Below are positions 8,041 through 14,000 of a stretch of DNA of 14,000 nt, in pieces. The position numbers and the translations under genes were made by a program. Origin of the DNA: JBDTRY01 sp039931435 (lineage in GTDB: Bacteria > Acidobacteriota > Thermoanaerobaculia > Gp7-AA8); assembly GCA_039931435.1 (NCBI GenBank), contig JBDTRY010000087.1, positions 1-14,000 on the forward strand. The letters run 5' to 3'. The notes below the pieces were generated by a model. It was not told the DNA's origin. It saw nothing but the letters and a program-made list of their open reading frames with translations, and did not search any database. Within the stretch, counting starts at the first letter, position 1, and each line of letters starts with the position of its first letter.

Positions 8041-8192
8041 GGTAATCCTTCTCTTATTTATAGCAAGTATAGCTGATAATCCTGCCGTGGTCCCCGGAAC
8101 GCCGCTGTCGACGCTCGCCGGGCTGCCTTGACCCAACCCCTGGGATGTTGAAATTTGAAATTTTCGCCCGAGCGCTTCGCGTTGCCCCGGCC
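8041..8192. promoter_or_regulatory. Divergent intergenic region, probable promoters for the secreted-protein gene and lolA
   Basis: This is the only divergent gap in the window, and bases about 8048-8080 are conspicuously AT-rich for this GC-rich DNA. A plus-strand GATAAT (in agctgataatcc) and minus-strand TATACT and TATAAA could be -10 elements. No convincing TTGACA-like -35 boxes sit at the right spacing, so exact promoters are not assigned. Part of the region (from 8145) could be coding if lolA starts at its upstream ATG. Confidence 0.4.
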
Positions 8193-8870
8193 ATGTCACC
8201 TTCACGACTTACCGCCTTTCTCCTGACCGCCACGCTGGCCACCGCCTCGTTTGCCGCGTCCGGCCCGAAGGGCGTGACCCTCGACACTGTGATCAGGAAG
8301 GTTGCGGAAAAGCAGAAAAGCACCAGGACCCTGCAGGCCGATTTTCGTCAGGAGAAGACCCTGGGAATGCTGGCCAGGCCAGAGGTTTCCAGCGGAACGT
8401 TCCTCTACAGCAGCCCGAACAGCGTGCTCTGGACCTATGACCAGCCAAAACCGGTAGTCATGGTCATCGCCAACGGCTGGCTCACGACCTACTATCCGGA
8501 GTTGAAGAAGGCCGAGAAGGTCGAGGTCAAGCGCTACGAAGACCGCATCTTCAAATACCTCGGGGCCAGCGGCGCCATCGACGAGCTTGGAAAGTACTTC
8601 AACTTCAGATTCGTCGATGCGAAGAGTGACCCCTTTCTGCGGCTCGATCTCGACCCGAAGACGCAGGCCATCGCCCGGCGGGTCAAGCACCTCACAATCT
8701 GGATCGACCGTCAGTCCTACCTGACCACGAAGTTCGAATATGTGGAGGGTGATGGCGACGTGACCCGCTACGAATTTTCGAATCTGCGGATCAACAGCCC
8801 GGTTCCGGCGGCGAAGTTCACTCTGCAGCTTCCTCCGAGCGTGAAAATCGAACAGATGCGCCTGAATTGA
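8193..8870 (+). CDS. lolA: LolA-family periplasmic lipoprotein carrier
   Basis: Periplasmic chaperone that takes lipoproteins released by the LolCDE transporter and carries them to the outer membrane. With the start at 8193 the protein has 225 residues and begins MSPSRLTAFLLTATLATA, a good signal peptide with cleavage near SFAAS. LolA features follow: TLQADFRQEKTL, then SSGTFLYSSPNSVLWTYDQP, then a segment ending in WLTTYYPEL, and a late YEFSNLRIN strand. An in-frame ATG at 8145 would add 16 residues ahead of the signal peptide. Neither start has a clear ribosome binding site, so the choice rests on signal-peptide geometry. The gene is followed by tgt after an 88-bp spacer on the same strand. 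Some LolA-like proteins act on other lipids; no LolB is visible nearby. Confidence 0.85.
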   Translation: MSPSRLTAFLLTATLATASFAASGPKGVTLDTVIRKVAEKQKSTRTLQADFRQEKTLGMLARPEVSSGTFLYSSPNSVLWTYDQPKPVVMVIANGWLTTYYPELKKAEKVEVKRYEDRIFKYLGASGAIDELGKYFNFRFVDAKSDPFLRLDLDPKTQAIARRVKHLTIWIDRQSYLTTKFEYVEGDGDVTRYEFSNLRINSPVPAAKFTLQLPPSVKIEQMRLN

Positions 8871-8871
8871 C

Positions 8872-8902
8872 CGTTGCAGGCCCCGCAACGACGCACGTTG
8901 CG
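8872..8902 (+). repeat. Three-part inverted repeat in the lolA-tgt spacer (mutually exclusive hairpins)
   Basis: CGTTGC (8872-8877) pairs with GCAACG (8885-8890) across a 7-nt loop. The same GCAACG can instead pair with a second CGTTGC (8896-8901) across 5 nt, extended by one C-G pair to 7 bp. The two hairpins exclude each other, the geometry of an attenuator or antiterminator. No T-run follows and no leader peptide is obvious, so a regulatory role is only possible. Confidence 0.4.
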
Positions 8903-8958
8903 CCCTGGAAGCGGCACAAGCGTGGAAGATCGCCGGGCGGGATCATGGATAGCGCGCG

Positions 8959-10155
8959 ATGAGTTCTGAGCCGTCGGAGAGTCCCGGCATCGATGACAGT
9001 AAGGCGGCTGCTCGCCTGCAGTTCTCGATGCTCTCCCAGGACGGGGACGCCCGCCGGGGCGCGATCGTGACGAAACGCGGAACCATCGAGACCCCTGTCT
9101 TCATGCCCGTTGGGACCCTGGCTGCCGTCAAGTCTCTGACCGTCGATCAGCTGCGGGAGCTCGCTCCTGAAATCATCCTCTGCAATACCTATCACCTCAT
9201 GCTCCGTCCGGGTGTCGAGCTGATCGAAAAGCTCGGAGGCGTGCACCGGTTCATGTCCTGGGAGGGCCCGATTCTGTCCGACTCAGGCGGATTCCAGGTC
9301 TTCTCGCTGGCCTCCATACGCAAGATCCGGGAAGAAGGGGTGGAGTTCAGAAGCCACATCGACGGCAGCGCGCACTTTCTTTCGCCGGAAATATCGATCG
9401 ACATCCAGTGCCGCATGGGTGTGGACATAGCCATGGCCTTTGACGAGTGCCCGGAAGCCGGGCTGACTCACTCCGAGGTGGAGAAGTCGATGGAGCTCAC
9501 GCACCGCTGGGCCCGGCGTTCGTACGAGGCGCTCCGGGGTCCGACGGCGCTGTTCGGAATCGTGCAGGGCGGAACCTTTTCAGATCTCCGCAGGCGCAGT
9601 GTAGAAACGGTCTGTGAAATCCCTTTTGACGGTTTTGCCATCGGAGGGCTTTCAGTCGGCGAATCGAAGCCGGCAATGCTCGAGACCGCTCGGGAAACCG
9701 CCGCCCTCCTTCCGTCGGGATCTCCCCGCTATCTCATGGGGGTGGGGACGCCGGAAGATCTCATCGAGGGCGTAGCTGCCGGGATCGACATGTTCGATTG
9801 CGTGATGCCTACGCGGAATGCCCGTAACGGGTCCCTTTTCACGAGCGAGGGACGCATTTCCATCAAGAACGCCCGTTTCCGGGACGACCCCGGGCCGATC
9901 GATCCGGCCTGCGGCTGCCCGGCCTGCCGTTCGGTTTCCCGGGCCTATCTCCGGCACCTTTTCGTAACCGGCGAGGTCGCCTCAGCCGTCTACAGCACCA
10001 TCCATAACCTCTGGTTTTATCTTGACTTGATGAGGCGGATCAGACATTCTGTCGCGTCCAATTCCTTCGGGGCCTTCCGCCAGAATTTCCTGTCGCATTA
10101 CGCCCATGGAAACGAGAGTCCTGAGCGACTCTCGGCAGAAGACGACCTGAGTTGA
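8959..10155 (+). CDS. tgt: tRNA-guanine transglycosylase (queuosine synthesis)
   Basis: Exchanges G34 for preQ1 in tRNAs with GUN anticodons (Asp, Asn, His, Tyr), the first tRNA-level step of queuosine synthesis. The catalytic aspartates are D108 (LSDSGGFQVFSL) and D280 (GIDMFDCVMPTRNARNG). The zinc site is C318, C320, C323 (CGCPAC) and H349 (STIHN). D280 and the zinc residues fall at the same numbers as in the Zymomonas mobilis enzyme. About 20 N-terminal residues precede the usual family start, so the true start could be downstream, for instance at ATG 9028. I keep ATG 8959, although its ribosome binding site is weak (GGCGGGA upstream). It precedes yajC by 22 bp, the classic tgt-yajC-secDF order. 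Confidence 0.97.
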   Translation: MSSEPSESPGIDDSKAAARLQFSMLSQDGDARRGAIVTKRGTIETPVFMPVGTLAAVKSLTVDQLRELAPEIILCNTYHLMLRPGVELIEKLGGVHRFMSWEGPILSDSGGFQVFSLASIRKIREEGVEFRSHIDGSAHFLSPEISIDIQCRMGVDIAMAFDECPEAGLTHSEVEKSMELTHRWARRSYEALRGPTALFGIVQGGTFSDLRRRSVETVCEIPFDGFAIGGLSVGESKPAMLETARETAALLPSGSPRYLMGVGTPEDLIEGVAAGIDMFDCVMPTRNARNGSLFTSEGRISIKNARFRDDPGPIDPACGCPACRSVSRAYLRHLFVTGEVASAVYSTIHNLWFYLDLMRRIRHSVASNSFGAFRQNFLSHYAHGNESPERLSAEDDLS

Positions 10156-10177
10156 ATCTCCAATCCAGAAGGTCCAG

Positions 10178-10489
10178 ATGACTGCATTCGCTGTGCTCCA
10201 GAGTGCCACGATCATGGCCGTGATCGTCCAGGTTTTGCCGATCGCCGCGATCGTCCTTATTTTCTATTTTCTGGTCATTGCCCCTGCCAACAAGCAGCGC
10301 CGCCAGACTCAGGAAATGCTCTCCGCCCTGAAGAAGGGGGACCGGGTCCTTACCAGCGGCGGAATCTACGGCACCATTCAGGGGGTTGAGAGCGATGTTG
10401 TTCAATTGAAGATCGCCGAAAATGTCAAAGTCAAGCTCGCGCGGACGGCGATCACCAGCATCGTGAATACGGAATCATCCGGCGAGTAG
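10178..10489 (+). CDS. yajC: YajC, accessory subunit of the Sec translocase
   Basis: Small inner-membrane protein that associates with SecD-SecF and the SecYEG channel. Its 103 residues are the usual size. A single membrane helix covers about 15-35 (VIVQVLPIAAIVLIFYFLVI), followed by the conserved positively charged APANKQRR stretch. The cytoplasmic domain has LKKGDRVLTSGGIYGTI (51-67) and ends in EVNTESSGE-like polar residues. AGAAGG lies 5 nt before the ATG. Only 20 bp separate it from secD, so cotranscription is very likely. It is dispensable in Escherichia coli; nothing here suggests another role. Confidence 0.96.
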   Translation: MTAFAVLQSATIMAVIVQVLPIAAIVLIFYFLVIAPANKQRRQTQEMLSALKKGDRVLTSGGIYGTIQGVESDVVQLKIAENVKVKLARTAITSIVNTESSGE

Positions 10490-10509
10490 CTCGCCCTGAG
10501 GAGAATCGT

Positions 10510-12078
10510 TTGCGCACCAACATGATGTGGAGAATTCTGTTGATCGTGGCCATCGTGGTCATCTTCACGTACGCCATCATTCCTACGAAGGCCAACCCGG
10601 AACCAATCCGTCGCGGACTGGACCTCAAGGGCGGAACGCACCTGGTGATGGAAGTGAACACCAACGAAGCGGTGAGCGCCGAAGTGGACCAGTCCATCGA
10701 GGCCATGAAGGGACAGGTGACGAAAGTCTCCCTGCCTCAGCCGGTGATGAAGCGAACCAGCGCCACGTCGTTCGTCCTCACGCCACCGGCGGGTGTAAGC
10801 ACCGCGGATTACGAGAAGCTCGGACACGACTGGCTTGGAAGCTTTGACGCTGCCTCTGCCGACACCGGTCTGACGTTCACCATGAAAGACACCGCAGCGA
10901 ACGAGCTGCGCGACCAGACCGTCATTCATGCCATCGAAACGATTCGCAACCGCATCGACGCCCTCGGAGTGACCGAGCCCATCATCGCTCGCGAGGGTGG
11001 CCTGCGCGGCGATCGCATCGTCATTCAGTTGCCGGGCGTCGACGATCCCGCCCGTGTGAAAGAGATCATCAAGACCACCGCCCTTCTTCAGTTCCGGATC
11101 GTGGAGGGAAGCGGCACCGATCCCAACAGCATCACCCTCCCCGCCGGTGTCACAAAAGAGGACGTGGACATCCTTCAGGGAGTGAAGACCGACGAGTTCG
11201 GCCGCGCTTCCGGCGTTGAGTACTACGCCGTTCGCAAGTCGGTGCCGGTCACGGGACAGGACCTCAAGTCCGCCCGGGTGCAGAAGGGCAATCTCGGTTC
11301 GCCCGTGATCGGGTTCACCATGACTCCGGACGGCGGCCGCAAATTCGGAGCGCTGACCGGCGCAAACATCAAGCGCCAGCTGGCCATCGTTCTCGACAAC
11401 CGTATTCAGTCCGCACCGGTGATCAATTCCCAGATCGAGGATTCGGGGGTGATCGAGGGAAGTTTCACCGCGCAGTCCGCGGCCGATCTGGCCCTGATTC
11501 TTCGCAGCGGTTCCCTCCCCGCCTCGCTGACGACGCTGGAAGAGCGTACCGTCGGACCGTCGCTCGGACGCGATTCCATCCGCCAGGGACTGACCGCTTC
11601 GGTAATCGGTTTCTCGCTCGTTCTCATCATGATGTTCGGTTTCTACCGCGGTGCCGGCCTGAACGCCATTCTGGCCCTCATCCTGAACGTGCTCATTCTC
11701 CTGGGGATGATGTCGTATTTTCACGCCACGCTGACCCTGCCCGGGATCGCCGGAATCGTACTCACGCTGGGGATGGCTGTGGATTCGAACGTCCTGGTCT
11801 TCGAGCGCATACGTGAGGAACTGCGTGACGGCAAGCCTGTGCGCGGGGCCATCGAGTCAGGATTCTCCCGGGCCTTCGGCACGGTCATCGACACACACAT
11901 GACCACGATCATTGCCGCCCTGTTCCTGTTCCAGTTCGGGACCGGGCCGGTAAAGGGATTCGCCGTGACGCTGCTCATCGGTCTGGCCGCGTCGCTCTAT
12001 ACGGCTTTCTTTGTTTCCCGCGTCATCTTCGATTTCGTCTACAAGCCGACCGACCGTCCGAAGACCATCAGTATCTGA
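10510..12078 (+). CDS. secD: SecD, protein-export membrane subunit
   Basis: With SecF it forms the proton-driven RND-type subcomplex that pulls exported proteins through SecYEG on the periplasmic side. The protein has 522 residues. A first membrane helix (about 7-25) is followed by the hallmark RRGLDLKGGTHLVMEV (34-49) and the P1 periplasmic domain, including RNRIDALGVTEP and VIQLPGVDD. SGSLPASLTTLEERTVGPSLG (333-353) leads into five further helices. D424 in GMAVDSNVLVFERI is the conserved intramembrane Asp of the proton path. The start is TTG at 10510: GAGGAG sits 6 nt upstream, while the nearest ATG, 12 nt later, is too far from it. It is followed by secF after 15 bp. Confidence 0.97.
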   Translation: MRTNMMWRILLIVAIVVIFTYAIIPTKANPEPIRRGLDLKGGTHLVMEVNTNEAVSAEVDQSIEAMKGQVTKVSLPQPVMKRTSATSFVLTPPAGVSTADYEKLGHDWLGSFDAASADTGLTFTMKDTAANELRDQTVIHAIETIRNRIDALGVTEPIIAREGGLRGDRIVIQLPGVDDPARVKEIIKTTALLQFRIVEGSGTDPNSITLPAGVTKEDVDILQGVKTDEFGRASGVEYYAVRKSVPVTGQDLKSARVQKGNLGSPVIGFTMTPDGGRKFGALTGANIKRQLAIVLDNRIQSAPVINSQIEDSGVIEGSFTAQSAADLALILRSGSLPASLTTLEERTVGPSLGRDSIRQGLTASVIGFSLVLIMMFGFYRGAGLNAILALILNVLILLGMMSYFHATLTLPGIAGIVLTLGMAVDSNVLVFERIREELRDGKPVRGAIESGFSRAFGTVIDTHMTTIIAALFLFQFGTGPVKGFAVTLLIGLAASLYTAFFVSRVIFDFVYKPTDRPKTISI

Positions 12079-12093
12079 GGACGAGGAGAAACC

Positions 12094-13308
12094 ATGCAGA
12101 TATTCGTCAACAGCAAATATGACTTCGTGCGATGGCGCCTTTACGCCGTCGCCTTCTCCGTAATCTTCATCCTCGTCGGCTTTTCGCTCTTCGCCATGCG
12201 CGGAATCAACCTCGGGATCGATTTCGCCGGCGGCGCGAACATCGTCCTCAAATTCCAGGATGAGATTTCTCCCGGCCAGATCCGTTCCCTGCTTCCCGAC
12301 GCCGTTATCCAGCAGTATGGAAAGACTGCCGACCAGGCCTTTCTCATCCGTCTCCCGAAGTCGGCCCGCGAAGAGGATTACGCCGGAAACATCGTGGCCC
12401 GTCTTCATACCGCTCTGAACCCGAACACGGGCGACAAGCTCGATCTCAACTTTCACGGACGCGATGCTCTTGCCGACCTCCTCAAGGCCGACGATCCCGA
12501 CCATAAGGGAACGAATATCGATGCCCAGACCTACTACGCGGACGTAGCCCAGAACGTCATCAGCAAACGCTCTGAGGTGGGGATCTTTCACAACGTGAAC
12601 GAGGTCACTTCAGCGCCGGGAGTCACGGCCAGCATCGCTTCCGATCTTTCCCGAAGAACGTACCTCGGCAGATTCAACGTCCTCAATCAGGAGACCGTCG
12701 GTCCTCAGGTCGGTCGCGAACTTCAGCGCAAAGCGCTGCTGGCCGTCGTGCTTGCAGCCCTGGCCATGGGCGTTTACATCACCATCCGCTTCGATCTCAA
12801 GTTCGGCGTTTCGGCCATCGTCTGCATCATTCATGACGTCCTGGTGTCGTTCGCGTTTCTCTTCATGCTCAACGCTGAATTCGATCTCAATGTCGTGGCT
12901 GCTCTTTTGCTGATTGTCGGTTACTCGATCAATGACACCGTCGTGCTCTTCGATCGCGTCCGTGAAAACCAGAAGAAGACCCGAGCACGGCAGGACTTCA
13001 AGGCCCAGCTCAACCTGGCCATGAACCAGACGCTTTCACGAACTGTCCTGACCAGTCTCTCCACGGCGCTCGTCCTCTTCGCCCTGGTGTTGTTCGGCGG
13101 CCGGGTCATTCACACTTTCGCCATGATTCTTCTCGTCGGCGTGATGGCCGGTACATATTCGACCGTGACTATCGTTCCGGCCATGGCCCTGGCCTGGGAT
13201 CGCGTTGCCGGCGGCAAGAGTCCCGTGAAACGCGCCACCGTAGAGAGCACCCGCCCGACACAGCCAGCCCCCGTGCCCAAAACGACGGCCAAGCGCGCCA
13301 AAGGGTAG
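12094..13308 (+). CDS. secF: SecF, protein-export membrane subunit with enlarged periplasmic part
   Basis: Partner of SecD in the export motor. Hallmarks are a first helix (about 17-35), GINLGIDFAGGANIVLKF (37-54), TVGPQVGRELQRKAL (201-215) and the helix pair around GYSINDTVVLFDRVREN (276-292), with D281 the conserved intramembrane Asp. The protein has 404 residues; the Escherichia coli protein has 323. The extra length lies mostly in the periplasmic domain, about 115-190, which includes a polar DDPDHKGTNIDAQTYYADV stretch, and in a Pro/Lys-rich cytoplasmic tail (about 375-404). AGGAG lies 5 nt before the ATG. It is the last gene of the tgt-yajC-secD-secF cluster; a long non-coding spacer follows. 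Confidence 0.96.
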   Translation: MQIFVNSKYDFVRWRLYAVAFSVIFILVGFSLFAMRGINLGIDFAGGANIVLKFQDEISPGQIRSLLPDAVIQQYGKTADQAFLIRLPKSAREEDYAGNIVARLHTALNPNTGDKLDLNFHGRDALADLLKADDPDHKGTNIDAQTYYADVAQNVISKRSEVGIFHNVNEVTSAPGVTASIASDLSRRTYLGRFNVLNQETVGPQVGRELQRKALLAVVLAALAMGVYITIRFDLKFGVSAIVCIIHDVLVSFAFLFMLNAEFDLNVVAALLLIVGYSINDTVVLFDRVRENQKKTRARQDFKAQLNLAMNQTLSRTVLTSLSTALVLFALVLFGGRVIHTFAMILLVGVMAGTYSTVTIVPAMALAWDRVAGGKSPVKRATVESTRPTQPAPVPKTTAKRAKG

Positions 13309-13341
13309 GCAGCGCAAAATTCCTCCGGGCCGCGGAACGCT

Positions 13342-13458
13342 TGTCATCCTTGAGGGAGCGTAGCGACCGAAGGATCTCGTCAACGGAAATCGTGCTCTTT
13401 ATCGCAGTGGCAACCGGGAAGATCGAAGAGATCCTTCGCTCGACGCTTCAGGATGACA
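13342..13458. repeat. Fold-back inverted repeat pair (REP/MITE-like intergenic element)
   Basis: Left arm 13342-13378 and right arm 13428-13458 are imperfect inverted copies around a 49-bp centre. The ends match perfectly (TGTCATCCT / AGGATGACA, 9 bp), as do the inner edges (GAAGGATCTC / GAGATCCTTC, 10 bp). The left arm has about six extra bases in the middle. Each arm is also a small hairpin (ATCCTT...AAGGAT in the left, ATCCT...AGGAT in the right). I recall similar GTCATCCT...AAGGATCTC sequences as dispersed repeats in several environmental phyla. No transposase is nearby. Confidence 0.8.
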
Positions 13459-13473
13459 CGCCGTGGAAGTCGG

Positions 13474-13523
13474 GTCATTTCTGCGACGCCGGCGCCTGCG
13501 CTGTTCCCCCGCTCAGAGATGAC
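13474..13523. repeat. Second inverted repeat, GTCATTTCTG...CAGAGATGAC
   Basis: A 10-bp inverted repeat with one G-T-type mismatch closes a 50-bp element only 15 bp after the first fold-back. Its ends (GTCATTTCTG) resemble the GTCATCCT ends of that element, suggesting a diverged relative. The inside holds a GGCGCC palindrome. It may help end secF transcription, but there is no T-run. Confidence 0.6.
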
Positions 13524-13656
13524 GGGCTTCGCTCGACACTTCGACGCCCACGTTACGCGCTCTCGTCGCGGCCGTGAGCTTTGTGGAACGCCCCCCGGCA
13601 CCATCATTTCGGCGTGATAAACTTCGCACCCGACCTCACCGCAGGAGTTGCCGCGC

Positions 13657-14000
13657 ATGAAGAAATCAAAGCGGGACGAGGCACTCGAGTACCACGCCGA
13701 GCCCCGCCCAGGAAAAATCGAAGTAGTTCCCACCAAACCCACCGCCACGCAGCAGGACCTGGCCCTGGCCTATACGCCCGGCGTGGCCGTGCCCTGTCTG
13801 GAAATCGCTGCCAATCCCACCGACGTCTATCGCTACACGAACAAGGGCAACCTCGTGGCCGTGATCACCAACGGCACCGCCGTGCTCGGCCTCGGAGCGA
13901 TCGGACCCGCGGCAAGCAAGCCGGTCATGGAAGGCAAAGCTGTCCTCTTCAAGCGCTTTGCCGATCTCGACGTCTTCGATCTCGAACTGGACACCAGGGA
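13657..14000 (+). CDS. maeB: NADP-dependent malic enzyme, N-terminal part (cut by window edge)
   Basis: Decarboxylates malate to pyruvate while reducing NAD(P)+, linking the citric acid cycle to pyruvate and NADPH supply. Only 114 residues are inside the window, and the frame is open to the right edge. Family features are clear: DLALAYTPGVAVPC (34-47) with Y39 as the likely proton donor, NKGNLVAVITNGTAVLGLGAIG (62-83) and MEGKAVLFKRFADLDVFDLEL (91-111), with K94 the likely general base. The prokaryotic short-form malic enzyme (MaeB/YtsJ group) fits best; whether a phosphotransacetylase-like domain follows, as in MaeB, cannot be seen. AGGAG lies 9 nt before the ATG. It is on the same strand as secF but 348 bp away, so it probably has its own promoter. 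Confidence 0.93.
   Translation, partial: MKKSKRDEALEYHAEPRPGKIEVVPTKPTATQQDLALAYTPGVAVPCLEIAANPTDVYRYTNKGNLVAVITNGTAVLGLGAIGPAASKPVMEGKAVLFKRFADLDVFDLELDTR

Larger units (their letters stand above)
13309..13656. other. Non-coding spacer between secF and the malic enzyme gene
   Basis: These 348 bases hold no credible gene. Open frames here simply run through inverted repeats. The middle is filled by two fold-back structures (13342-13458 and 13474-13523, listed separately). CTTCGCTCGAC occurs twice (13434-13444 and 13527-13537). The final part carries the AGGAG site of the malic enzyme gene; no clear promoter or T-run terminator was found. Confidence 0.7.

Noticed and set aside
8041..8205. Longer form of the 279-aa secreted protein starting at 8205
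   Set aside because: It would bury a clear signal peptide 55 residues inside the protein and overlap the lolA start. The ATG at 8040 has AGAAGGA at good spacing.
8903..8958. preQ1 riboswitch upstream of tgt
   Set aside because: No preQ1 aptamer-like C-rich loop with A-rich tail was found; only the simple inverted repeats at 8872-8902 are visible.
10402..11724. 440-aa minus-strand open frame opposite secD
   Set aside because: His/Gly/Asp-rich translation without any domain, lying exactly under intact secD.
13342..13523. CRISPR array
   Set aside because: The repeats are inverted, not direct, differ in sequence and number only two; there are no regular spacers or cas genes.
13341..13577. 78-aa plus-strand open frame in the secF-malic enzyme spacer
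   Set aside because: It is a read-through of inverted repeats with no family resemblance.

Overview
The window looks like a chromosomal piece of a GC-rich, diderm (Gram-negative type) bacterium. The outer-membrane signs are a LolA-type lipoprotein carrier, a YajC-SecD-SecF cluster and a MepM-like murein peptidase. TrmFO, a DUF3467 protein and fold-back intergenic repeats beginning GTCATCCT recall Acidobacteriota or related environmental phyla. That placement is from memory and is not proven here.

Layout. (1) Bases 2-1945, plus strand: the 3' part of a membrane sensor histidine kinase (PAS-GAF-HisKA-HATPase) cut by the left edge. (2) Bases 1915-8040 are all on the minus strand. In transcription order they hold a secreted 279-aa protein of unknown function, an M23 murein peptidase, a GHMP-type sugar kinase with an unusual C-terminal half, tRNA-Pro(GGG), a 98-aa DUF3467 protein and the tRNA methyltransferase TrmFO. 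The peptidase and kinase overlap in an ATGA. TrmFO follows the DUF3467 gene by 8 bp and meets the histidine kinase tail to tail with a 31-bp overlap. (3) Bases 8041-8192: divergent intergenic region. (4) Bases 8193-13308, plus strand: lolA, tgt, yajC, secD, secF. (5) Bases 13309-13656: non-coding spacer with two successive inverted-repeat structures. (6) Bases 13657-14000: the start of a malic enzyme cut by the right edge.

Two themes recur. One is envelope biogenesis and export: LolA, YajC/SecD/SecF, the M23 peptidase and the secreted 279-aa protein. The other is tRNA biology: Tgt makes queuosine at position 34, TrmFO makes m5U54, and there is a tRNA-Pro gene. The tgt-yajC-secD-secF order is a classic conserved cluster.

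Most of the window is ordinary. The strongest oddity is the 641-aa protein at 3874-5799. A complete GHMP kinase is joined in frame to a region that, by eye, resembles the C-terminal part of HerA/DUF87-type 'ATP-binding proteins', with no ATPase domain of its own. The paired fold-back repeats before the malic enzyme gene are second.
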